NCBI GenBank assembly: GCA_013151965.1
Contig: JAADHF010000061.1
Location: 1-52,517, forward strand
Source: Spirochaetota bacterium
GTDB lineage: Bacteria; Spirochaetota; Spirochaetia; SZUA-6
Direction: 5' to 3'
Length of the DNA: 52,517 nucleotides
Of this stretch, positions 10,129-16,793 are shown piece by piece. The notes below the pieces were generated by a model. The model saw nothing but the letters and a program-made list of their open reading frames with translations, was not told the origin of the DNA and made no database searches. Positions within the stretch are counted from its first letter, which is position 1. The number at the start of each line of letters is the position of its first letter. The translations under genes were made by a program, and so were the position numbers.

Positions 10129-10431
10129 TCAGCTCAGTTTATCGAGGAGTTGATTTATAAAATTCTCTCTGTTCTTTTCCACAACGATTTCGATTTTTTT
10201 TCTCTCTTGCTCGCTTTCTTTAATAATCTTTGCTTTTTCTTCGTCAAACTGTTTATCCAGCTCATCCCCGTAGGATTTTAATTTATCTTTTAAATCTTTA
10301 TCGAGCTTCTGTTTCGTTTTTTCCGCTTCTGCATTAACTGATAAAAGCAAATTATCAATTTTATCCTTATACTCTTCTTCTATTTTTCTTGCTTCATCTT
10401 CGGCTTTTTTAACTTCTTTTAAGACATCCAT
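10129..10431 (-). CDS. ntpF: V-type ATP synthase subunit G/H (peripheral stalk coiled coil)
   Basis: This first gene of the operon encodes a 100-residue, highly charged, almost purely helical protein (MDVLKEVKKAEDEARKIEEE at the start), as expected for the small outer-stalk partner of subunit E. An open frame reaches back to 10461, but AGGAG lies 9 bases before the ATG at 10429-10431. The promoter just upstream would put the 10461 ATG at or before the transcription start, so I chose the internal start. Similarity in the family is mostly compositional; the operon position makes the call likely. Confidence 0.87.
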   Translation of the reverse strand: MDVLKEVKKAEDEARKIEEEYKDKIDNLLLSVNAEAEKTKQKLDKDLKDKLKSYGDELDKQFDEEKAKIIKESEQERKKIEIVVEKNRENFINQLLDKLS

Positions 10432-10463
10432 TTTTTGATTCTCCTGAAAATTGTACATCATAA

Positions 10464-10492
10464 AGACTATGAAAACAGTTGCTGATTGTCAA
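10464..10492 (-). promoter_or_regulatory. Putative sigma70 promoter of the V-ATPase operon
   Basis: A perfect -35 box TTGACA (10487-10492) is followed after 17 bases by TAGTCT (10464-10469), which matches the -10 consensus at only 3 of 6 positions. The start point would be near 10457, giving a leader of about 25 bases that contains the ribosome site for the 10431 start. A perfect TATAAT on the same strand at 10544-10549 has no good -35 box. Confidence 0.5.
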
Positions 10493-10589
10493 ATAAAATT
10501 TTTATAAAATATCTCTTTTTCCTTTCCTTTTTAATCCTTGCTCATTATAGAACGAAAGGCAAACAGGGAAATGTTTTTCAACAATTAAG

Positions 10590-11249
10590 TTACCAGGTTG
10601 CAGTTAAGTATATATCCTTCTTAATTTTTAATAAATCTACAACAGGGATAATGTAAGTAACGCTCTTTTTATCGGCAGAAAGTTTACCGATATTATGAGA
10701 CTTTATTTCTTTAGGAGCATTAATATTAAAAGAAACATTATAACCCTTAAAAAGGGTATCTATTAATTTCAGAGAATCTTTATCCGGTTCCTGACCGGGC
10801 TTGCCTGCTATTTTCTGGTTAAAAAAGATGTTTTTTCCTTTCTCAGTTAATGTTGCAGGCATTTCTTTAAAACCCTTTACTTTTGCAAAATCCTCGATTC
10901 TGTCGAATTCTATTTCTGCCGTTATAAAGATATCATTATCATCTTCGCTCTGTTTAACAGACAGCAGTTTAAGGCCTTTAACGCCTTCTATCGATCTTGT
11001 AAAATCTTTTTTTGTAACAGGCAGGGGAAGAACGGTTGTTCCCTCTCCTGCATTTCCGATATTTACAACCATTTTTGATATTCTGTACTTTATTGTAAGT
11101 TTGCCGGACCCGTTATTATTAAAGGTTATTGTTGTATTTACACCGATACACGATGAAAGAATAAAAATAAGGGATATAAAAAATAGCCATTTACCTGCTT
11201 TTGAAAATCCATGTCTCTGTGCAGGCAAAGCTCCTTTTACCTTTTTCAT
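10590..11249 (-). CDS. Lipoprotein of unknown function
   Basis: This is a 219-residue protein with a basic N-terminus, a hydrophobic segment and a lipobox ending in LSSC (Cys about 33), so it should be lipidated and exported. The mature part is beta-rich (NTTITFNNNGSGKLTIKYRI), resembling the exported lipoproteins found beside V-ATPase operons in spirochaetes, though I cannot name a family. The 32-residue leader before the Cys is long; no internal Met offers a shorter start, and AGGAG lies 9 bases upstream of the ATG. It precedes the ATPase operon by 158 bases and probably has its own promoter. Confidence 0.8.
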   Translation of the reverse strand: MKKVKGALPAQRHGFSKAGKWLFFISLIFILSSCIGVNTTITFNNNGSGKLTIKYRISKMVVNIGNAGEGTTVLPLPVTKKDFTRSIEGVKGLKLLSVKQSEDDNDIFITAEIEFDRIEDFAKVKGFKEMPATLTEKGKNIFFNQKIAGKPGQEPDKDSLKLIDTLFKGYNVSFNINAPKEIKSHNIGKLSADKKSVTYIIPVVDLLKIKKDIYLTATW

Positions 11250-11460
11250 CCAAAAAACTCCTGATTACGACCTGATTTAGCGGTTTAAGAATAGTATCAT
11301 TAACTTTTATAATAGTACAGCCAAAATTATGAGAAATAAAAACAATTAAGTATGTCATGTTAATTCTTAGCATGTAATATATAGTATACATTACAGACAA
11401 CACCATGGACAGCGGCCTCATTATTCAGTTAAAAATTATGCAAAAAACATATTTAATAAC

Positions 11461-11489
11461 TTGACAATAGAAACTATTCGATGTAACGT
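11461..11489 (+). promoter_or_regulatory. Putative promoter of the LacI-type regulator gene
   Basis: TTGACA (11461-11466) is separated by 17 bases from TAACGT (11484-11489), a weak -10 box. The palindromic operator begins two bases downstream and would cover the transcription start, consistent with autorepression. The -35 box is perfect, but the -10 is a guess. Confidence 0.45.
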
Positions 11490-11490
11490 C

Positions 11491-11510
11491 TTACGTAACC
11501 GGTTACGTAA
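11491..11510. promoter_or_regulatory. Perfect 20-bp palindromic operator (LacI-family type)
   Basis: The sequence TTACGTAACCGGTTACGTAA is a perfect palindrome with a central CG, the classic shape of a LacI/GalR-family operator. It lies 16 bases before the start of the LacI-type gene and directly after its putative -10 box. Its core GTAACCGGTTAC recurs in the double site before the GH15 gene. Binding by the adjacent regulator is inference but strongly suggested. Confidence 0.85.
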
Positions 11511-11525
11511 GGATGGTTTAAAGAG

Positions 11526-12518
11526 TTGAAAGCGACAATCAGAGACGTTGCCCGTATGTCCGGAGTCTCGGTGGCTACAGTTTCCAGAATATTAAATGAT
11601 TTAACGGGATATTCGGAAGGAACCAGGCAACGGGTAGAGAAAGTAATGAAGGACCTGGATTATTCCCCGAATGCGATTGCCCGGGGACTGGCAAATAAAC
11701 AAACCAGTACCATCGGAGTCCTCCTTCCCAGTGTTTCGAGCAGATTTGCAGCAAAACTTCTTCAGGGAATCGAGACGGCTTCCCATTCCCTTAAACACAG
11801 TGTTATCGTTTGTAATACCCACAGTAACGGAGAGAGGACAATGGAGTACCTCCAGGTTCTCAAAGAGAAGCGGATAGAAGGATTGATCTTTATCAGTGAG
11901 TGGCTCAAAGATGAATATGTCGAAGTCATTAAAAAGATGGGTGCCCCTGTTGTACTTGTTTCCACTATGTCCCCGAAGTACCGGTTCCCCTATGTCAAGG
12001 TGGACGATAAGCAGGCGGCATACGATGCCGTATGCTATCTTATAAAAAAAGGACACCGGAAGATCGGTCTTATCTCCGGTTCCAGATACGACCAGATCGC
12101 GGGATTACCCAGGATCGAAGGTTATAAAGCAGCCCTTACAGAATACGGCATTCCGGTGAAGGAAGAGCTTATCGCTTACGGTGATTTTCATTTTAAAAGC
12201 GGTGCTGCAGGATGTGAAGAGCTTTTCGAAAGAGATCCGGACCTTACTGCGTTTTTTGTTACCAGTGATGAAATGGCTATAGGAGCAATCTCCTGCGCTT
12301 ACCGGAGAGGAAAGAGAATTCCGGAAGACCTTTCGATAATCGGTTTCGACGATACTGAAGATGCTGAAATGACGGTACCTCCCCTGACTACGGTGCATCA
12401 GCCCGTGGAAGATATCGGTAAAATAGCCGCGGAGCTGCTTATCCACAAGAGAGGATTTGATGAGAGTGTAATTATGCCTCATCGAATTGTAGAAAGAGAA
12501 ACAGTGGGGACCCTGTAA
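11526..12518 (+). CDS. LacI-family transcriptional repressor of the glucan-utilisation locus
   Basis: This 330-residue regulator has an N-terminal helix-turn-helix (IRDVARMSGVSVATVSRILN), the hinge helix YSPNAIARGLA and a periplasmic-binding-protein-like effector domain (for example RRGKRIPEDLSIIGFDDTE). It starts at TTG (11526-11528), preceded at a rather long distance by AAGGA. Palindromes sharing an AACCGGTT core flank it on both sides. This suggests that it represses itself and the following sugar operon, with an imported or processed sugar as inducer. The ligand cannot be read from sequence; a gluco- or isomalto-oligosaccharide is likely from the neighbours. Confidence 0.93.
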   Translation: MKATIRDVARMSGVSVATVSRILNDLTGYSEGTRQRVEKVMKDLDYSPNAIARGLANKQTSTIGVLLPSVSSRFAAKLLQGIETASHSLKHSVIVCNTHSNGERTMEYLQVLKEKRIEGLIFISEWLKDEYVEVIKKMGAPVVLVSTMSPKYRFPYVKVDDKQAAYDAVCYLIKKGHRKIGLISGSRYDQIAGLPRIEGYKAALTEYGIPVKEELIAYGDFHFKSGAAGCEELFERDPDLTAFFVTSDEMAIGAISCAYRRGKRIPEDLSIIGFDDTEDAEMTVPPLTTVHQPVEDIGKIAAELLIHKRGFDESVIMPHRIVERETVGTL

Positions 12519-12535
12519 TGATATTTTTTTTGTGC

Positions 12536-12572
12536 CTTAGGTTAACCGGTTACGGTAACCGGTTAACCTAAG
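12536..12572. promoter_or_regulatory. 37-bp double operator overlapping promoter of the sugar operon
   Basis: This near-perfect inverted repeat (18-base arms around one unpaired central base) contains two AACCGGTT cores at 12544-12551 and 12557-12564, 13 bases apart. It matches the 20-bp palindrome at 11491-11510. A -10 box TATACT (12574-12579) follows at once, so bound repressor would cover the promoter spacer and -35 region. The direct repeat GAGATACTA at 12607-12615 and 12618-12626 follows in the leader. It is not a terminator, because no T-run follows the arms on either strand. Confidence 0.8.
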
Positions 12573-12644
12573 ATATACTACCCACGGAAGGAAACCTGGT
12601 TTTGGTGAGATACTATTGAGATACTACATACAAAGGGGTTTTAA

Positions 12645-13724
12645 TTGAAGAATCTGAAAGAAACAAGTATAAGAATAATTCTGGAAAATCAGGCGGAGAG
12701 CGGAGCGTATGTTGCCTGCCCTACCTTTCCGACATACCGGTACAGCTGGCTCAGGGACGGCAGCTTTATAGGATACTCTATGCTCCTCTACGGGGAAGTC
12801 GTATCCTGCGAAAAGTTCCTTATCTGGGTGAATGAAACGATCCTTAAAAAGACATCAAAGGTGGAACTTCTTAAAGAGAAATTAAAAGCAAAAGTAGAAA
12901 TAACACAGAAGGATTTTCTTCCCACCCGGTTTACCCTCGACGGGGAAGAAGTGATGGACACCTGGCCGAATCATCAGGTTGACGGATATGGTGCCTGGCT
13001 CTGGTTGTTAAGTGAGTTTATAGAAAGAACAGGGAAAACCGAATATCTTTCCCTCTTTAAAGAAAGCATCGACCTTACCCTCGCCTATCTGGAAATTACC
13101 TGGAACCTTCCGAATTACGACTGCTGGGAAGAAAACGGAGAGGGAGTTCACCCATCGACCCTGGCGTGTATCTATGGAGGAATTTCAGCGATAAGCCGCC
13201 ATATCCCAGGGGAGGAACTTACTTTCCTTGCCGGTAAAATACGTGAGTATACCCTGACATTAACGGTGGATAACCGGTTTAAAAAGAATTCGCTTTCAGC
13301 GAGCGTTGACTCCAGTCTTCTATGGCTATCGGTACCATTTAAACTTGTTCTACCTGAAGATCCGGTCATGGTGGAAACCATCAACGCGATAGAAAATAAA
13401 CTTTTGGAAAAAGGAGGTGTAAAACGGTATCCGGAAGATTCGTATTATGGCGGCGGCCAGTGGATTTTGTTAAGCTGCTGGCTGGGCTGGTACTATACTA
13501 AAACAGGTACAAAGGAAAAGGCTCTGGAAATCCGCGACTGGGTAGAAAAACAGGCGGATGAGCAGGGTAATTTACCGGAACAGGTTTTGGGAATTATGAA
13601 TTATCCGGAACAAAAGAAGTACTGGGAAAGCAGATGGGGAAAGAATGCAAGACCTCTTCTGTGGTCCCATGCAATGTATCTGATTCTCTTTCGGGCTATA
13701 TCCGAAAAAGAATCGGATAAATAA
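12645..13724 (+). CDS. GH15-family glucosidase (glucoamylase/glucodextranase/isomalto-oligosaccharide type), cytoplasmic
   Basis: This 359-residue protein is an alpha/alpha-barrel of glycoside hydrolase family 15, which releases glucose from non-reducing ends with inversion. The substrate-site motif YRYSWLRDGSF (R37, D38), the acid motif CWEENGEGVHPST (E162/E163) and the base motif LPEQV (E312), followed by LLWSHAMY, are all present. It lacks the N-terminal beta-sandwich of longer bacterial members and has no signal peptide, so it should act on imported oligosaccharides. The start is TTG with AAAGGGG 6 bases upstream. With a GH66 enzyme in the same operon, alpha-1,6-glucosides are the likeliest substrate; starch-type or trehalose activity is not excluded. 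Confidence 0.88.
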   Translation: MKNLKETSIRIILENQAESGAYVACPTFPTYRYSWLRDGSFIGYSMLLYGEVVSCEKFLIWVNETILKKTSKVELLKEKLKAKVEITQKDFLPTRFTLDGEEVMDTWPNHQVDGYGAWLWLLSEFIERTGKTEYLSLFKESIDLTLAYLEITWNLPNYDCWEENGEGVHPSTLACIYGGISAISRHIPGEELTFLAGKIREYTLTLTVDNRFKKNSLSASVDSSLLWLSVPFKLVLPEDPVMVETINAIENKLLEKGGVKRYPEDSYYGGGQWILLSCWLGWYYTKTGTKEKALEIRDWVEKQADEQGNLPEQVLGIMNYPEQKKYWESRWGKNARPLLWSHAMYLILFRAISEKESDK

Positions 13725-13752
13725 TAAAATTTATATTTATAAGGAGAAAGAA

Positions 13753-15030
13753 ATGAAACGAACTGTAACTTTACTTATGTGTTTTGTTATCTTTGGAGTA
13801 TCTTTTCCTCTGTTTGCCGGAGGGCAGAAAGAGGGAAAAAAGGCTCCTGTAACAGTAACATTTTTCACAGGAAAGAGTGAGACCGTCGATTGGATGGATA
13901 AATTGATCGCGGACTTTAATAAGAAATATCCGGGGATTAAAGTAACCCAGGAGTTTCAGAAAGATGCCAGTAGTGTTATCAAGGTAAAATTCGCCTCCGG
14001 AGATATTCCTGATATCACTACGGTAGTCAATCAGGATTATATCGACCAGGGAATGTATATGGATCTTTCTAATGAGTCATGGTGGAGCAGAATTCTTCCT
14101 TCCATCAAAGATCTGTGCACAGATATCAAGTCGGGAAAACAGTATAAAGTTGCCACGAATGTCACCACTGCCGGAATCTTTTACAATAAAGAGGTGTTTA
14201 ATAAACTAGGTTTAAAAGAGGCATTAACATGGAAAGATTTTGTCGGAAATCTTGAAACAATTAAGAAAGCAAACCCAGGGATGGTTCCGATGTTCTTAGC
14301 CGGAAAAGATTCCTGGACTCTTGGTCATCTTATAGAATTTCTTGCCCATGGCATTATCAAACAGGAATATGGTATTATGGGTTCCAGGAAGGCATTTATC
14401 TATAACCAGCAGGACAAACTGAAGTTCGCTCAGGCGGGCGGTCCGATGGATATTTTTGCCGGCAGGATTATGGAATTAAAGGCAAAGGGACTTATAAACA
14501 GCGACTCCCTGACAGCGACTTATGATGATCAGAAAACAGCTCTTGCTACAGGGAAGACCGCTCTGATCAGCCAGGGGATGTGGGCTTTCAGAGATATCAT
14601 GAAAATTAATCCCGATGCAGAAATTGGTTTTTCTCCTTTCCCTGCCATTGCCGACGGAACAAAACCGGTTGTTATTTCGGCTGAAGATTCAGCTTATGCC
14701 ATTACCAGTGCATCAAAACATAAAAAGGAGGCAGTTATATTCTTAAACTATCTGTTCCAGCCGGATAATCAGAAAAGTTACAGTGAATTTTTAAAAATGC
14801 CCTCCGCTTTCACCGATGTTAATGCCGATTGGGGTCCATTAAAGGATGATGTAAAGAAAGCCCTTTCTATTGCAGTTAACATCCCCTTTACAGAAACTCC
14901 ATCAGGATTTTCCGGGGACGATGCAGGCCGAATGGTTCAGCAGCTTATTGCCGGCAAATATGCAACATCCCTCGATTTTGCTAAAGCCTATGCAGATACC
15001 TGGAATAAAGCCTGGAATGCTGCAAAGTAA
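13753..15030 (+). CDS. ABC sugar-binding protein (CUT1 family)
   Basis: This is a 425-residue extracellular solute-binding protein of the oligosaccharide-binding family 1. The signal peptide covers about residues 1-22 and ends in FPLFA before GGQKEG, the arrangement common in spirochaete sugar-binding proteins; there is no lipobox Cys. The mature domain shows the usual VTVTFFTGKSE start and the FNKKYPGIKV motif. AAGGAG lies before the ATG. It captures the sugar for the two permeases that follow; the GH15 and GH66 neighbours suggest isomalto-oligosaccharides or dextran fragments. A large palindrome just after its stop probably raises its expression over the permeases. Confidence 0.95.
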   Translation: MKRTVTLLMCFVIFGVSFPLFAGGQKEGKKAPVTVTFFTGKSETVDWMDKLIADFNKKYPGIKVTQEFQKDASSVIKVKFASGDIPDITTVVNQDYIDQGMYMDLSNESWWSRILPSIKDLCTDIKSGKQYKVATNVTTAGIFYNKEVFNKLGLKEALTWKDFVGNLETIKKANPGMVPMFLAGKDSWTLGHLIEFLAHGIIKQEYGIMGSRKAFIYNQQDKLKFAQAGGPMDIFAGRIMELKAKGLINSDSLTATYDDQKTALATGKTALISQGMWAFRDIMKINPDAEIGFSPFPAIADGTKPVVISAEDSAYAITSASKHKKEAVIFLNYLFQPDNQKSYSEFLKMPSAFTDVNADWGPLKDDVKKALSIAVNIPFTETPSGFSGDDAGRMVQQLIAGKYATSLDFAKAYADTWNKAWNAAK

Positions 15031-15034
15031 TATT

Positions 15035-15070
15035 ATACAGCTGTCTCCGCTTAAGCGGAGACAGCTGTAT
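15035..15070 (+). other. Perfect 36-nt intercistronic palindrome (mRNA-stabilising or attenuating hairpin)
   Basis: Two 16-base arms (left arm ATACAGCTGTCTCCGC) around a TTAA loop form a perfect stem-loop 5 bases after the binding-protein stop. No T-run follows, so full termination is unlikely. Such hairpins between a binding-protein gene and its permease genes usually protect the upstream mRNA from 3' decay. Confidence 0.8.
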
Positions 15071-15090
15071 CTATGTAAAGAGGTGCAGAT

Positions 15091-15966
15091 TTGAAACAGA
15101 AAAAACTAAGAAACAATCTGCATAAGGTTATGGCCGTTCCGGCTTTTATTCTCTTTTTTATTTTTTTCATCTATCCCCTTTTCCAGAGCATCGGACTTAG
15201 TCTGACCAATTGGAACGGTTTTTCGAAAGCCACTTTTATCGGGATCAGAAATTTCATAACTTTTTTCAGCGATTCCCGCGCCCTTAATGATATTAAAGTA
15301 ACCGTTCTCTTTGCTCTTGGAAGTGCACCTCTGTTAAATATTTTCGGTCTTGTCTATGCCCTGCTCCTGGATAAGGAGTTTAAAGGGAAATCCCTTGTAA
15401 GAGTTATTGTTTATCTTCCCGCAGTAATCAGTCCCCTTATTATGGGATATCTCTGGTATTTTATCCTGCAGCCTCAAAGAGGAGTTCTTTTTACAGTTCT
15501 CAGCCATGCCGGATGGGTTATTTCCGGGAACTGGCTCGGGAAAAGCGGACCTGCACTTGTGGTTCTGATTCTGGTGAATGTATGGCAATTCGTTGGAATG
15601 ACAATGATCATCTACCTGGCGGGACTGCAGACCATTTCTCCGGAAATGTATGAGGCAAGCGACATGGAAGGTGCGGGATACTGGACAACCCTGCGGTATG
15701 TGACTCTCCCCCTCCTTTTGCCGTCTATAAAGATAAACGTTATTACCAACATCATCGGATCCCTTTCGGTATTTGAAATTATAATTGCCCTTACCGACGG
15801 CGGTCCCGGATATGCTACAGAATCCTTAAGTATCTACATTCTACGGATGGTTCATGGCAGTTTTACGGGATACTCTACAGCGGTGGCACTGATCCTGTTT
15901 TTTATCATCCTTATCCCGGTATTTATATCTCTGAAAGTAATGAAACGGATGGAGTATGAAGCATGA
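15091..15966 (+). CDS. ABC sugar transporter permease 1 (MalF/UgpA type)
   Basis: This 291-residue inner-membrane protein has six predicted helices and the cytoplasmic EAA loop EASDMEGAGYWTTLRYVTLP, which docks the ATPase. It pairs with the following permease. The start is TTG at 15091 with AGAGGTG just upstream; no ATG exists at the expected N-terminus. Its stop overlaps the start of permease 2 (ATGA). No ATPase gene lies in the locus, so a shared MsmX/UgpC-type ATPase from elsewhere is presumably used. Confidence 0.95.
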   Translation: MKQKKLRNNLHKVMAVPAFILFFIFFIYPLFQSIGLSLTNWNGFSKATFIGIRNFITFFSDSRALNDIKVTVLFALGSAPLLNIFGLVYALLLDKEFKGKSLVRVIVYLPAVISPLIMGYLWYFILQPQRGVLFTVLSHAGWVISGNWLGKSGPALVVLILVNVWQFVGMTMIIYLAGLQTISPEMYEASDMEGAGYWTTLRYVTLPLLLPSIKINVITNIIGSLSVFEIIIALTDGGPGYATESLSIYILRMVHGSFTGYSTAVALILFFIILIPVFISLKVMKRMEYEA

Positions 15967-16793
15967 ACTGGATCAGGATTATTCAAAAAACAGGAAAATA
16001 TATAACCCTTGTGGTGATCTCGTTTCTCTCCCTTATCCCTTTTTATATTCTTATCACCATCGGACTCAGTAAAAATGTCGGGAAACTGAAGATAGACTTC
16101 TCCTTTCTTCCTGACTTTCATTTTGTCAATTTCATTTTAGCCTGGACGAAGTCGGGACTTGGAATCTCTCTTGTCAATTCCTTCGTTATCACCAGCGGAG
16201 CTCTGGTGATATTGGTTATTTTTTCCAGTTCCGCAGGATACTCCATTGCCCGTTTCGCCAGCCCCTTTAATAGAACAATCTTAAACATCTTCCTCCTCTG
16301 TATGATGATTCCGGGAATTATCAATACCGTAGCCCTGTATACACTGATGATAAAGATCGGAGGGATAAACACCCGGTGGGCAATGATTCTGGTACTATCC
16401 GCCAATTCCCTCCCCTTTTCGGTGTTCCTCTATACCAATTTTATCAGGTCCATACCACGGGATGTAGAGGAGTCGGCCATTATAGACGGATGCACATGGT
16501 TTTCCGCTTTCTGGAGGGTTACCTTTCACTTTTTAAAGCCCGTAACTGCAGCGGTGGCAATTTTACAGGGACTGGGGATATGGAATAACTATGCACAGGC
16601 GGTTTTCTTTCTGCAGCGCAAGGATGTTCGGACGATACCTCTTGCGATTTCTATGTTCTTTCAGCAATACGGAGCAAACTGGAGTCTTATGGCTGGTGCA
16701 GCCATTATCGGCCTTGCTCCTGCGGTCTTGATCTTTCTCTTTTTCCAGAAATTTTTTATCAAGGGGATTATTTCAGGAGCAGTAAAAGGATGA
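15963..16793 (+). CDS. ABC sugar transporter permease 2 (MalG/UgpE type)
   Basis: This 276-residue inner-membrane protein has six predicted helices and an EAA loop in divergent form (EESAIIDGCTWFSAFWRVTF). It overlaps permease 1 by 4 bases at its start and the GH66 gene by 4 bases at its end, so the three genes are translationally coupled. It completes the CUT1 importer except for the missing ATPase. Confidence 0.95.
   Translation: MNWIRIIQKTGKYITLVVISFLSLIPFYILITIGLSKNVGKLKIDFSFLPDFHFVNFILAWTKSGLGISLVNSFVITSGALVILVIFSSSAGYSIARFASPFNRTILNIFLLCMMIPGIINTVALYTLMIKIGGINTRWAMILVLSANSLPFSVFLYTNFIRSIPRDVEESAIIDGCTWFSAFWRVTFHFLKPVTAAVAILQGLGIWNNYAQAVFFLQRKDVRTIPLAISMFFQQYGANWSLMAGAAIIGLAPAVLIFLFFQKFFIKGIISGAVKG

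Noticed and set aside
10544..10549. Perfect TATAAT on the minus strand as the main V-ATPase promoter
   Set aside because: No acceptable -35 box lies 16-18 bases upstream, whereas the promoter at 10464-10492 has a perfect one.
11191..11421. 76-residue open frame before the lipoprotein gene (minus)
   Set aside because: It overlaps the lipoprotein start and ribosome site in another frame and has no ribosome site or recognisable domain.
12536..12572. The 37-base inverted repeat as a terminator of the LacI-type gene
   Set aside because: No T-run follows it on either strand, and it repeats the operator core; a regulatory site explains it better.
13272..13279. Further AACCGGTT octamers inside genes (also at 16798, 26019, 30199 and 41021) as operators
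   Set aside because: They lack the extended GTAACCGGTTAC symmetry and occur in coding sequence of unrelated genes; an 8-mer is expected about once by chance and is favoured by local codons.
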